Assembly: GCA_017618195.1 (NCBI GenBank)
Contig: JAFZUW010000005.1
Coordinates: forward strand, 31,752-95,751
Length of the DNA: 64,000 nt
DNA from: Lachnospiraceae bacterium
GTDB lineage: Bacteria; Bacillota; Clostridia; Lachnospirales; Lachnospiraceae
Direction of reading: 5' to 3'
Part shown: positions 50,121 through 59,563 of the stretch, piece by piece
How the letters are laid out: every line of letters starts with the position of its first letter
Position numbering within the stretch: the first letter of the stretch is position 1
The notes under the pieces: generated by a model
Seen by the model: the letters and a program-made list of their open reading frames with translations, nothing else
Databases searched by the model: none
What the model was told of the DNA's origin: nothing
Made by a program: the position numbers and the translations under genes

Positions 50121-51998
50121 ATGATGAAATCGATTTGGATGAAGAGAGTGATCGGACTGCTCCTTCTTGCCGGGTTGATTCTGCCGCAGGCCGTAAGCCC
50201 ATCGCGCGCAGCGGAAGAGGAAGAGAACGGGAAGATTGCGTTTACCGTTGATTTCGGTACAAAGGGGTACTGGGAACACGGGGATCCGGTATATGTCGGC
50301 TCGCTGCTTCGCTCTTATTATGAGGGGTATACGGAGGGAGACCTTGACAGTGATTCTTCCGGTTCCATGCTGAAGTTCGATATCGACCGGGACGGCACCT
50401 ATGATGTCGCGTCTGTCACCAGATGGATTACCGAGTACGGTATACCGAAGGAGTATATTGTCCCTTTGCCCGGGAACAGTCTTCGTAAGGAAGTTACGAT
50501 CACCGGAACGGACGACGACTGGTTTGCAACCGTTACTTTTAAACCGGTCACGGAAAATGTGAAGAAGGAATATACGATCACCGTGATCGGCGGCAAGGCA
50601 TACACGGGTAATGATTGGGACGCAGCTTCGAAAAAGGAATACCATGTCAAGGCCGCACCCGGGACGTTACTTTCGATAGAGTGTGAAATACCGAAAGGAA
50701 AGTATGTGAAGCAGTTTCAGACGTCGGATGTCCCGATGTACGAAGATTATTATTTCAGACGATTCCTCAGAAGCTTTGTTATGCCTGCGCATGACGTGAC
50801 GATCAAGGTGGTGACGGCACCTCAGGAGACCGGTATTATTGATGTCGGACAGGATGTCTTTGTTGAACCCGAGATTTGGGACGCATACTGCAGGGCGAGC
50901 GGGACAGAGTCGTATGACTGCGGATACAAAGATCTGGACGGAGACGGGACCTACGATATATCCATCGGCGGTATGGGAAGCGCCCGGGGCATCAGTGCGC
51001 TGCCTTATCGAAGCATCACGGAAGACTATGCCGTTAAGGGCGAGAACTCCGGACTCCGGTATAACCGTATCGTGCTTCATTTTTCGGATGGATACGGGGC
51101 ATATGAACTGAATCTGGATCATACGATTGATAACTTTTGTGAAAACATAAACGGTGAAAATGTTTCGTTTTCGGAGTTCCTGAAAGCGTTTAATACGGCG
51201 GACCGTCCCGGATTCTACGATTTTGATAAGGACGGGAATCCGGATGCGGCTTACGATACGTCTGACGGTTATTGTCTGATGAGCGTTCTTCCGACATACA
51301 GTCTCGGCGAGCGTTATACAATCCCGGCGGAACAGCTGGGAGAGTGGGGACACCCGGTCACTTTGGTCCTTAAGGAGAAGCCGCAGTATCATACCGTTAC
51401 GGTGGAGGCAGGACAGGGCGGAACGGCCGAACTGTTCATGCAGCCGGAATTGCCGTACACGTCTTACAATTACGAATACTACTGGCTGACCGGAATCAGT
51501 GCCGACGGGCAGACAGCCAATCTGAGACTGCCGGATCGGAACGCTGCGTTTCAGAAGTATGAAGAAAACAGGTTCTTCGGAAAGGTGGCGGTCTTTGTTT
51601 CGGTGACTCCGGAGGAAGGTTATGAATTATTTAGCGTAACCGCGGATGAGAATGCGGTACGCGCGGCGGACTGCATTTTTCAGATAGACGGCGCGGACGC
51701 CGTGATTTCGGTCACATTCCGTAAGCTCCCCGAACCGACGCCGGCCTTGACACCGACACCCGTGCCGACCGCGGAGCCGACTCCGACCGGGGCGGAGCAG
51801 CCGGAAACCGTTTCTCCCGAACCGTCTCCCGAACAGAAGGAAAAGGATACGCATTCGCCGGATGAGAAAGGCTATGTTCTGCGGGTGTTTGCAGGCATCA
51901 TAGGCGCCGCATTCCTATTAGCAGGCGGAATCACCGTGATCCTTCTTCGAAGAAGGAAGAAGCGGACCGAACCGGAGACTCAGAAGGACAATGAATAA
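50121..51998 (+). CDS. Surface-anchored secreted protein of unknown function
   Basis: 625 residues. Signal peptide at residues 8-30 (KRVIGLLLLAGLILPQAVSPSRA), a 490-residue extracellular part, a threonine/proline stalk (PTPALTPTPVPTAEPTPTG near 535-555), and a C-terminal membrane helix (RVFAGIIGAAFLLAGGITVILL) with RRRKKR stop, so it is held in the membrane with the bulk outside. DLDSDSS and FDIDRDGTYDV, DLDGDGTYDI and DFDKDGNPDA are calcium-type D-x-D-x-D-G loops, like those of dockerin or EF-hands. YHTVTVEAGQGGTAELF looks like a bacterial repeat domain. No family name. Starts ATG 50121 or 50124. Confidence 0.85.
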   Translation: MMKSIWMKRVIGLLLLAGLILPQAVSPSRAAEEEENGKIAFTVDFGTKGYWEHGDPVYVGSLLRSYYEGYTEGDLDSDSSGSMLKFDIDRDGTYDVASVTRWITEYGIPKEYIVPLPGNSLRKEVTITGTDDDWFATVTFKPVTENVKKEYTITVIGGKAYTGNDWDAASKKEYHVKAAPGTLLSIECEIPKGKYVKQFQTSDVPMYEDYYFRRFLRSFVMPAHDVTIKVVTAPQETGIIDVGQDVFVEPEIWDAYCRASGTESYDCGYKDLDGDGTYDISIGGMGSARGISALPYRSITEDYAVKGENSGLRYNRIVLHFSDGYGAYELNLDHTIDNFCENINGENVSFSEFLKAFNTADRPGFYDFDKDGNPDAAYDTSDGYCLMSVLPTYSLGERYTIPAEQLGEWGHPVTLVLKEKPQYHTVTVEAGQGGTAELFMQPELPYTSYNYEYYWLTGISADGQTANLRLPDRNAAFQKYEENRFFGKVAVFVSVTPEEGYELFSVTADENAVRAADCIFQIDGADAVISVTFRKLPEPTPALTPTPVPTAEPTPTGAEQPETVSPEPSPEQKEKDTHSPDEKGYVLRVFAGIIGAAFLLAGGITVILLRRRKKRTEPETQKDNE

Positions 51999-52013
51999 AA
52001 CCGATAGCCGGTG

Positions 52014-52042
52014 TTGTCAAAACCGGCTGGAATTGATACAAT
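52014..52042 (+). promoter_or_regulatory. SigA-type promoter
   Basis: TTGTCA (52014-52019), 17-bp spacer, TACAAT (52037-52042). An AGCCGGT/ACCGGCT hairpin (52006-52027) overlaps its -35 and may end the upstream transcript. Confidence 0.8.
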
Positions 52043-52116
52043 AGGCTAAAGGATGCGTCCGGCCGGAACGGGAGGCCGGGTTTCCTTCGGCATACAACAT
52101 TAAAAGGAGAATGAAA

Positions 52117-52428
52117 ATGGCAGATTATTCAGAGAATCTTGATCATGATACCGTGACTTTGTATTTGGACAATGACGAGGAAGTGGAATGCGACGTGATC
52201 GCGATCTTCCCCGCAAGAGACGGAGAGTACATTGCGCTTGCTCCGCAGAACAATGAAGAGGGGCAGGTTTATCTGTACCGCTTCAGCGAGACCGAGGACG
52301 AGTCCAGCCCGAAGCTCGACAACATCGAAGACGATGAAGAGTTTGAAGAGGTTTCCGAGGCGTTCTACGAGTACATGGACGAGAACGATTACGAAGACCT
52401 TGACGAAGGCGTTACGGACGAGGAGTAG
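52117..52428 (+). CDS. DUF1292 family protein
   Basis: 103 residues, very acidic. DTVTLYLDNDEEVECDVIAIFPARDGEYIALAPQNNEEGQVYLYRFSE (in pieces) is the DUF1292 pattern seen in many Firmicutes; function unknown. ATG 52117 follows AAAGGAG at 8 nt; ATG 52111 is too close. Its final 17 bases overlap the 3' end of the convergent helicase gene. Confidence 0.9.
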   Translation: MADYSENLDHDTVTLYLDNDEEVECDVIAIFPARDGEYIALAPQNNEEGQVYLYRFSETEDESSPKLDNIEDDEEFEEVSEAFYEYMDENDYEDLDEGVTDEE

Positions 52429-54439
52429 CATACTGCTCCGAAATCAGTGTTCCGTTGTCCCTGCTTAAGGGAAGGGGCAGAGTTTTCGAAAGAATACTTC
52501 CGTCAAATCGGACGCGGACTTCCTTCTCCCCTGCGGAGAGGACGGTTCCCGATCCGAAGCGCTCGTGAAATACGCGCGCACCCGGCAGGAGAGCATCGGC
52601 AGGCAGCCGGATCTCTCCGAGAAATCTTGACGGCATCATTTCATGACTGAGGCGTTTCTTTGCATAGCATAACGTAAGCGAAACGGAAGCCCTTGTCATG
52701 GCAACATAGAAAAGACGGCGTTCCTCCGCGATCTGTTCGGGGAGGAGCGCTTTTTTATGCGGTGTCACGAGCTCGTTACAGTCGCACAGTATCACGTGGC
52801 GGTACTCAAGCCCCTTTGAGCGGTGAAACGTCTGAACCGTTACGGCATCGGTACGTTCCTCGGAAAACCGTGCCGCATTTTTGCGGATCCGTTCGTGCTC
52901 CTCTTCCGCATAAGAGAGAAATTCCGTGATCGTACGGAAGTCTTTCGCGGATTCCGTCATTTCATCCAAAAGATCCATCGCGCCGCCCGGATCGGGGAGC
53001 GTATCCGTTAGAAAACGGTTGTATCCGATGATGTGCCGGATATAGTGAATTGCCGCATACGGGTTCATCGCCCCGATCCTTTTCAGATCGGATTCGAGCT
53101 TCATAAGACGCTCCCGGACGTAGTCGCGGCCGTCTTTGTGAAGAAGCGTATACACTTCGGAAAGGTTTACGTTTTTGGACGGAAAAGCAGACCGCGGGAC
53201 GTAACGGAACGGGCGGTTCATGACCGCAAGCCAGTCGCTCCTGGCATTTACCCCGGCAGCAAGCCTAAGATACGAAATAACCGGACTTACGTACGGATTC
53301 GAATAAAGCGAAGACGGGAGAGTATGGCACCGGAACGGAATTCCTTTCTTTTCAAGACACCTGAGCAGCATCCGCATATCAAGATTGGTGCGGAACAAAA
53401 CGGCAATCTCTTCGGGGGACACACCTTTTCGGAGGAGCTCCGCGATATGGGCGGTTACCGCGTTATATTGCGCGGACGTGTCATCATGGCATTCGAAGCG
53501 GACCGGAACCGTAGGCCCCCGGTCGGATCGGAGATGTTTCGCAAAGCGTTCGCGGTTAAATGCGATCAGGGACGAGGCGGCCTGCAAGATCTCCTCACCG
53601 CATCGGTAGTTCACGGACAGCGTAACCGTCTTCGCATCCGGATAATCCTTCGGAAACCGGAGCATGATCCCGGGCGCGCTTCCGCGAAAGCCGTAAATGG
53701 ACTGGTCGTCATCGCCTACGGCGAAAAGGTTCGCATTATCCCCGGCAAGAAGGCGGACCGTCGCATATTGAAGCGGATTGATGTCCTGGAATTCGTCCAC
53801 AAGGATATAGCGGTACCGTTCCTGCCAGAAAGCAAGATGATCGGGATGCTTTTGAAACAATTCGTAAGTGAGGGAAAGCATGTCTTCGAAGTCGACAAGA
53901 TTTCGATTCCGTGTGACGGAAAGATAACGGTCTAAGACCGGATAGAAGATATCGCGCCGGCACGAAAGCGGCTCGTAAGAATGATCGGAAGGATCGGTGC
54001 CCGGAAGGAGGGAACCTTTGTATTTCTGGATTTCTTCGCGGATACCCGCAATCATTTCGGGCTCGTCCGCCAGCTCGGGACGGAGATCGGTCAGAATTTC
54101 CCGCAGGATGTTCCGTGCCTGTTCCTCGCGTAGAATGTGCGAAGAATCGATCCGGTATGCGATTTGCAGTATGTGAAAAAAGCAGGCGTGAAAAGTGCCG
54201 AATGTGACTCCGGGATAAGAAGTCCCGGGAGAATCAAGAAACCGCTGCCGCATCTCGTCCGCAGCGGCTTTGGAAAATGTGATAACAAGAATATTATCGG
54301 GGCGGACATTCAGTTGTTCGATCAGATACCGCACCCGGCGGGTAATGACGTAAGTCTTACCCGAACCGGGGCCGGCAAGAACAAGCATCGGTCCCTCCCC
54401 GTGGCGGATTGCCTCCGCCTGGGCGGGATTGCTGTTCAA
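52412..54439 (-). CDS. UvrD/PcrA-type superfamily 1 DNA helicase
   Basis: 675 residues. Walker A LAGPGSGKT (residues 21-29), motif Ia TFSKAAADEM, motif II LVDEFQDINPLQ near 216, motif III GDDDQSIYGFRG, motif IV VNYRCGEEI, motif V TFHRSKGLEYRHV and motif VI FYVAMTRA are all present. The tail GARVFHERFGSGTVLSAGEKEVRVRFDG resembles the Tudor-like end of PcrA. It is somewhat shorter than PcrA (about 720-740), so it may be a second, Rep-like copy. It unwinds DNA 3'-5' in repair and replication restart. Its end overlaps DUF1292 by 17 bp on the opposite strand. Confidence 0.92.
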   Translation of the reverse strand: MNSNPAQAEAIRHGEGPMLVLAGPGSGKTYVITRRVRYLIEQLNVRPDNILVITFSKAAADEMRQRFLDSPGTSYPGVTFGTFHACFFHILQIAYRIDSSHILREEQARNILREILTDLRPELADEPEMIAGIREEIQKYKGSLLPGTDPSDHSYEPLSCRRDIFYPVLDRYLSVTRNRNLVDFEDMLSLTYELFQKHPDHLAFWQERYRYILVDEFQDINPLQYATVRLLAGDNANLFAVGDDDQSIYGFRGSAPGIMLRFPKDYPDAKTVTLSVNYRCGEEILQAASSLIAFNRERFAKHLRSDRGPTVPVRFECHDDTSAQYNAVTAHIAELLRKGVSPEEIAVLFRTNLDMRMLLRCLEKKGIPFRCHTLPSSLYSNPYVSPVISYLRLAAGVNARSDWLAVMNRPFRYVPRSAFPSKNVNLSEVYTLLHKDGRDYVRERLMKLESDLKRIGAMNPYAAIHYIRHIIGYNRFLTDTLPDPGGAMDLLDEMTESAKDFRTITEFLSYAEEEHERIRKNAARFSEERTDAVTVQTFHRSKGLEYRHVILCDCNELVTPHKKALLPEQIAEERRLFYVAMTRASVSLTLCYAKKRLSHEMMPSRFLGEIRLPADALLPGARVFHERFGSGTVLSAGEKEVRVRFDGSILSKTLPLPLSRDNGTLISEQYATPRP

Positions 54440-54477
54440 TAAGTACTCCTTTGCGCCGCAGGGTTAGCGGCTGTTTG

Positions 54478-55941
54478 TTACTGCAGTGCTGCGGAAAGCT
54501 TTTCGATTCCTTTCCGGATACGGTTAAGGCTTTCCTCTTTGCCTAAGATTTCCATGATCTCGTAGGCACCGCCGGGCGTCATCTGCTTACCGGACACAGC
54601 CGTACGAAGAGGCCACAGGCATACGCCGTTTTTAATCTCTTTCTCGGCAACGTAGTCCATGCATACCTTCTCGATTCCGGCAATCGAATAATCCGCAAGC
54701 GCCTCGAAGCGGGGCAGCATGTCCTTCAGTACCGCGAGGGAAATCTCGGAGTTGGTCTTCATTTTCTTGTGGGTGTACATCTCAACATCATACTCGGGAA
54801 GCTCGTCGAAGAAGTCGATCTTCTCGGCAATGTCGGTGAATGTCTCGATACGGGTCTTCACGAGACCTGCAATCTTCTTAAGATCGTAATCCTTCTTAAC
54901 AACCTCTTTGATGTACGGAAGAGCATACTCGAAATAGCGCTCGTCGTCCATCTTCTTGATGTACTCGCCGTTCATCCAGCGAAGCTTCGTCATATCGAAT
55001 ACGGCGGGAGACTTGCTGATGTGATTGTAATCGAACTGCTCGATCAGCTCCTGAAGGGAGAAGATCTCCTCGTTGCCGACGGGGCTCCATCCGAGAAGGG
55101 CGATGAAGTTGACAATCGCCTCGGGAACAAATCCCTGCTCCAAAAGATCCTCGAAGGAAGAGTGACCGCAGCGCTTGCTGAGCTTCTGGTGGTTCTCATC
55201 GGTGATCAGAGGACAGTGGATGTAGATGGGCTCCTCCCAGCCGAAGGCGTGGTAGAGACGGGTATACTTCGGAGTCGAGGAAATGTACTCGTTGCCTCGT
55301 ACAACATGCGTGATCTGCATCAGGTGGTCATCGATAACGTTCGCGAAGTTGTAGGTCGGGAAGCCGTCGCTCTTAATAAGAACCATGTCGTCGAGCTCTT
55401 CGTTCTTAACCGTGATCTCACCGTACAGTGCGTCGGTAAAGGTCGTGGTTCCGGTGGTCGGAATGTTCTGACGGATTACGTAGGGCATTCCCGCAGCAAG
55501 ATTGGCCTCAATCTCCTCTTTGGAAAGAGAGAGACAGTGCTTGTCGTATTTGCTGATCTCATTACCCTGCGAGTCCTTCACACCCGGAAGATTCTCAAGT
55601 CTTTCCTTCGTGCAGAAGCAGTAGTAAGCCTCGCCCTTTTCGATGAGTTCCTTTGCGTATTTCATGTAAATGCCGGTCTTGAGACGCTCGCTCTGAACAT
55701 AGGGACCGAAGCCCTTGTCCTTGTCGGGACCTTCGTCATGAACAAGTCCGGTCTCGGCGAGAGTACGGTAAATGATATCCACGGCGCCCTCTACGTAGCG
55801 CTGCTGATCCGTATCCTCAATCCGGAGTATAAAGTCGCCGCCTTCATGCTTTGCGGTCAGAAACTCATAAAGAGCCGTTCTCAGGTTTCCGACATGCATG
55901 CGTCCGGTCGGGCTGGGGGCAAATCTGGTTCGGATTTTCAA
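54478..55941 (-). CDS. gltX: Glutamyl-tRNA synthetase
   Basis: 487 residues. Class I motif [18 protein letters not shown] (HIGH in the form HVGN) at residues 8-20, [12 protein letters not shown], and the KMSKS loop as [15 protein letters not shown] near 243. The C-terminal anticodon-binding domain is complete. It charges tRNA-Glu, and in many Firmicutes also tRNA-Gln. It is translated from its own promoter (TTGACA-N17-TATTAT, minus). Confidence 0.96.
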   Translation of the reverse strand: MKIRTRFAPSPTGRMHVGNLRTALYEFLTAKHEGGDFILRIEDTDQQRYVEGAVDIIYRTLAETGLVHDEGPDKDKGFGPYVQSERLKTGIYMKYAKELIEKGEAYYCFCTKERLENLPGVKDSQGNEISKYDKHCLSLSKEEIEANLAAGMPYVIRQNIPTTGTTTFTDALYGEITVKNEELDDMVLIKSDGFPTYNFANVIDDHLMQITHVVRGNEYISSTPKYTRLYHAFGWEEPIYIHCPLITDENHQKLSKRCGHSSFEDLLEQGFVPEAIVNFIALLGWSPVGNEEIFSLQELIEQFDYNHISKSPAVFDMTKLRWMNGEYIKKMDDERYFEYALPYIKEVVKKDYDLKKIAGLVKTRIETFTDIAEKIDFFDELPEYDVEMYTHKKMKTNSEISLAVLKDMLPRFEALADYSIAGIEKVCMDYVAEKEIKNGVCLWPLRTAVSGKQMTPGGAYEIMEILGKEESLNRIRKGIEKLSAALQ

Positions 55942-55982
55942 TGGAAAAACCTTCTTTCTTTTTAATAAGTTATATGGCAGTA

Positions 55983-56011
55983 ATAATATTGCAAACGGTA
56001 TTTTTTGTCAA
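55983..56011 (-). promoter_or_regulatory. Promoter of gltX
   Basis: Minus strand TTGACA (plus 56006-56011), 17-bp spacer, TATTAT (plus 55983-55988). Confidence 0.92.
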
Positions 56012-56033
56012 TATACCGGTGCTGTAATCCGGA

Positions 56034-58679
56034 TTACTTCTGAACTGCCGTGAAGAACATATCGGAATTGCATGCCGCCAGTTCCGCCATGCCCGTGCTG
56101 TCTACGAGATCATAATAATCGTATTCCCCTGTTGTTCCGTTGGTTCCTACCCACTTTTTGCCTTCCCCGGGATCGGGAACCGCGGTGGAAGAACCTAACG
56201 GTACGGTGGCAGTGCTGACGTTTCCGAATACGATGGTTACTTCATTCGCGGAAGTTTGTGCGTAGAATGTCTTATCGCCGAAGTCCTTGGAGTTCAGGGA
56301 AGTGACTACATTTTCATAATCGCCGGGAGTATACCAGGTATAACCCTCTTTCAGATCGTAGTCTTCTCCGAAGGTGTATGTCTCCGAAGGCAGTTGTCTG
56401 CCGCCGGAATAGTAGTTAATGGTAAATTTCTTGGGTGTCCATACGGGGTATAATTCCACATCTCCGACTATTTCAGAGTGAATACGATCTCTTACGTCGG
56501 CGGTTGCGGAAAAAGCCCAACCGAGGAATTCTTCAAAATCCGTGTTGTCTAACGGCGGGAAGTCATCGTAATCTTTGCCTACTCCGGCAACATAGCTCAT
56601 GTATTTATCATCGAAAGTACGGGGCTGACCGTTGACAATATAGGTAATCGAGTATGTCCGTGCCGTTATATCGGCATAGAGAGAAATGTCACCGGTCATG
56701 GATCCGCTGATACTCTTATAGATATTACCGCGGCTGTCTTTCCAACCGTTAAAGACGATGTAGGGATCATCTTCCCGAAAACCGAGTTTATCATAGGTCG
56801 GGAAATAAACGGAATCCAAACCGATACCGTAAGTATACTCGTGAGAATCGATTTCTTCCTCGTCATTGTAGAAGAAAACGTTGTATGTTCTGGGCGTCCA
56901 CTGTGCGTACAGATCGATATCGCCGGTTTCGTCTTCGGAGATACTCTCAACAGGTTTCCCGTTTGCGTTGAGCCAGCAGTCGAAATAGTGCGTATCGGTG
57001 TCATTCAGGGAGGCAAATTCCGGTACGCCTTCGCCGGCCTCATAGGAACCGGTATCCGTAACATCCTCGGATGGATCCGGGGTCAGATAGTGGAATGTGA
57101 TGGTGTAAGTAACCGGATCGTCATCGCCGGTATCATCGCCGGTGTCGTCACCGGTAGGAGTAATAATAATCGGCTGATCGGTCTTGCCGTTTTCTCCGGT
57201 ATTGATCGGAGTAACCCCTTCGTTTCCGCCCTCGGTGTTTTCGGAACCGCCGTTATCACCCGTCTGCGTACCGTTGTTGTCTCCGGTCTGACCTTCGGAA
57301 CCGTTATTTTCACCGGTCTGCGTGCCGGTGCTATCACCCGTCTGCGTACCGCTGTTGTCCCCGGTCTGGCCTTCGGAACCGTTGTTATCGCCGGTTTGTG
57401 TGCCGGTATTGTTGTTTCCGGTGTCGCCGGAAGACTGGTTATTATTGCCCTGCTGGGTATTTCCGCTCTGATTATTATTGACCGGTTTATTGTTCTGATT
57501 ATTATTTCCCTGGTTGTTGTTGCCCTGGTTATTATTTCCCTGACCGTTCGGATCATCGTTTCCGTTCGGATTGTCGGGGCCGTCCGGGTCATCGGGGCCG
57601 TCCGGGTCATCGGGACCGTCCGGATCGTCGGGACCGTCCGGATCGTCGGGGCCGTTCGGATCATCGGGACCGTCCGGATCGTCGGGGCCGTTCGGATCAT
57701 CGGGACCGTCCGGATTGTCAGGAGTATTCGGATCCTTCTTACCGCCTGAATTCCGGAATTCTATAACTGCCAGTGTGTAGGTCTGATTCATCGGACCCTC
57801 TGTACCTTTTACCGTATTCGGATCCAGATCGTTCGGGAACAGGAAGACTGCATAGCTGCCCGCGATCGGGAAGATTCCCTTCGAGGTATCGGTTGTCCGT
57901 TCGCGAACCTTACCCGTACCGGTATCCGGACGCTTGTCGCGTTTGCCCCAGAATACCTGCACCTTCGATACCTGGAACTTGCGCACGTAGGAATTGCCGG
58001 CGGTCAAGGTTACCGGAGTGATTACGTGTACACCGTTTCCGGAGCGGAGCACGCGGTTCAGATATACGATGTCGGCACCGTCCACATTATATACGGTAAG
58101 AGTGGTCTGTCCTTCGATGACATAGTTGTCGGTAATCCAGCACAGCACGTCGTTGGGGCTTGCGGAATCCGACGTTGCCATATCAGCCGTGTATTCCGTG
58201 ATCTGCTGTTCGGGATTTGCATAACCCTGCTTTACGGAGGTCAGCGTAATCGTTCCGCGGATCGCCATTGTCGTATTCGGCGTAACGATGTCGTAGGAAG
58301 AGTCCGAAGACAGCTTCTTTTGAATCTCGGTCAGCATCGTGCCCTGATCCACGTAAACGATGGTCCTGCTCTTGGCTGCGGTGCCTGCCGCCTCGAGAGA
58401 GATAACCGTGTTCTCCTCCAGGAAGACGTATTTGTCATCATCCAGCTTCAGACGCGCATAGCCGCCGGCCGGAACGGTCATTCCGTCACCGGAACGAAGT
58501 TTCATCTGCGGATATGCTTCAATTGTCTGACCGTCTCTGGTCACACTTACATTTCCGTTGATCTCAATGACAAGGATGGAGCGGTAGCCCTTTTCCTTAG
58601 TCAGTAAGAAAATCAGAATTACGGCGATTACAACTACTGCAGCGCCGATACCTCCGAAGAGGAATGCTTTTTTCTTCAT
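56034..58679 (-). CDS. Membrane-anchored FecR-domain surface protein with repeat regions
   Basis: 881 residues. An N-terminal helix (residues 6-28, AFLFGGIGAAVVVIAVILIFLL) without cleavage site anchors it with the rest outside. A FecR domain follows (about 33-145: INGNVSVTRDGQTIEAYPQ, LRSGDGMTVPAGGYARLKL, NTVISLEAAG). Near 320-370 come DPDGPDDP repeats, then an NNQ/TGTQTGDN-rich low-complexity stalk to about 510, then four InlB-type/Listeria-Bacteroides beta repeats of about 70 residues (YTITFHYLT, GDIDLYAQWTPRTYNVFFYN, GDISLYADITARTY, GDVELYPVWTPKKF). ATG 58679 has AGGAGG upstream. It lies next to a CHASE2 cyclase. Confidence 0.88.
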   Translation of the reverse strand: MKKKAFLFGGIGAAVVVIAVILIFLLTKEKGYRSILVIEINGNVSVTRDGQTIEAYPQMKLRSGDGMTVPAGGYARLKLDDDKYVFLEENTVISLEAAGTAAKSRTIVYVDQGTMLTEIQKKLSSDSSYDIVTPNTTMAIRGTITLTSVKQGYANPEQQITEYTADMATSDSASPNDVLCWITDNYVIEGQTTLTVYNVDGADIVYLNRVLRSGNGVHVITPVTLTAGNSYVRKFQVSKVQVFWGKRDKRPDTGTGKVRERTTDTSKGIFPIAGSYAVFLFPNDLDPNTVKGTEGPMNQTYTLAVIEFRNSGGKKDPNTPDNPDGPDDPNGPDDPDGPDDPNGPDDPDGPDDPDGPDDPDGPDDPDGPDNPNGNDDPNGQGNNNQGNNNQGNNNQNNKPVNNNQSGNTQQGNNNQSSGDTGNNNTGTQTGDNNGSEGQTGDNSGTQTGDSTGTQTGENNGSEGQTGDNNGTQTGDNGGSENTEGGNEGVTPINTGENGKTDQPIIITPTGDDTGDDTGDDDPVTYTITFHYLTPDPSEDVTDTGSYEAGEGVPEFASLNDTDTHYFDCWLNANGKPVESISEDETGDIDLYAQWTPRTYNVFFYNDEEEIDSHEYTYGIGLDSVYFPTYDKLGFREDDPYIVFNGWKDSRGNIYKSISGSMTGDISLYADITARTYSITYIVNGQPRTFDDKYMSYVAGVGKDYDDFPPLDNTDFEEFLGWAFSATADVRDRIHSEIVGDVELYPVWTPKKFTINYYSGGRQLPSETYTFGEDYDLKEGYTWYTPGDYENVVTSLNSKDFGDKTFYAQTSANEVTIVFGNVSTATVPLGSSTAVPDPGEGKKWVGTNGTTGEYDYYDLVDSTGMAELAACNSDMFFTAVQK
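57560..57725 (-). repeat. 18-bp repeats encoding PDDPDG
   Basis: Nine tandem 18-bp units in the FecR protein gene (plus-strand GGACCGTCCGGATCGTCG with variants), alternating DPDG and DPNG. Confidence 0.85.
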
Positions 58680-58789
58680 GGAAACCTCCTGATGAAGTGT
58701 TTTATTTCGGAACGATGACATCTGTTGCCACCGAAGGGAACGTGAATAAAGGTTATCCCGGACTCCTTTCGTCACCGACGAAAACATGA

Positions 58790-59563
58790 TTAACGGAGAA
58801 AGCCGGACTTCTTCAAAAACTTAAGGGAAGACTCCAGCCGGTCCTTTCCGGATACTTCGATCAAAACGGACGGATCCTTCCGGAACAGCCGCTCATCCTT
58901 CAAAACGGACCAGTCGATGCTGCCGCTTCCGACCGCGAGATGCAGGTCCTCGCGCCCGTCGTTATCGTTGATATGGATGTGCCTCACGTGATCCGCAAGC
59001 GTCTCCGTCCAGTCCGCAACCGGAACGTCCGAAAGAAACGCATGCGCGATGTCCAGACACACGCCGAAATTCGGAACGTCCTTCAGGTTTGAAGCGACCT
59101 TCCCGAGCAGTTCCGGAGATTCATCAAACATATTCTCGAGGAAGATACACACCGATCCGTGCGCGGCACAGATATCGCCCCAGTACCGTGTGTTGGATTC
59201 CGCCCATCCTTCGCGGTAGGAGGAAGACCGGAAATCCGAAAGGTAATTCGTGTGAAATACGACGCCGCGCGCACCGAGCCGCTCCGCGATCTCAATGCTT
59301 TGCTTCACGCGGTAATCGGAAGCGTTCCGGATCAGAGGGTCGCTGCTTGCGACCGTGATGTCGAAAAATGCGCCGTGCACCGTGTCATCGGACGTGTCGC
59401 GCCCGAGACCTTTATACAGCCGGATCAGCCCGTCGATCGCGGCGGGGTCCTCAAGTACGGCCGGACGGAAGAACTCGTTATACTCAAAACGGAGTCCGTA
59501 CGTTTCCGACAGTTTCACCCAGGTTTCGATATCCCTTGAATCGGGAATGCATTCCAATATCAT
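58790..59563 (-). CDS. TIM-barrel sugar phosphate isomerase/epimerase (AP endonuclease 2 family)
   Basis: 257 residues. A xylose-isomerase-like TIM barrel: VFHTNYLS, IFLENMFDE (metal Glu), VCLDIAHAF (metal Asp/His), HIHINDNDGREDLHLAVGSGSIDW (metal His) and LIEVSG (Glu). The full set of metal ligands is present, so it should be active on a sugar or act as an endonuclease IV-like enzyme. The gene overlaps the cyclase stop region by 4 nt (59560-59563), so translation is coupled. Substrate unknown. Confidence 0.85.
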   Translation of the reverse strand: MILECIPDSRDIETWVKLSETYGLRFEYNEFFRPAVLEDPAAIDGLIRLYKGLGRDTSDDTVHGAFFDITVASSDPLIRNASDYRVKQSIEIAERLGARGVVFHTNYLSDFRSSSYREGWAESNTRYWGDICAAHGSVCIFLENMFDESPELLGKVASNLKDVPNFGVCLDIAHAFLSDVPVADWTETLADHVRHIHINDNDGREDLHLAVGSGSIDWSVLKDERLFRKDPSVLIEVSGKDRLESSLKFLKKSGFLR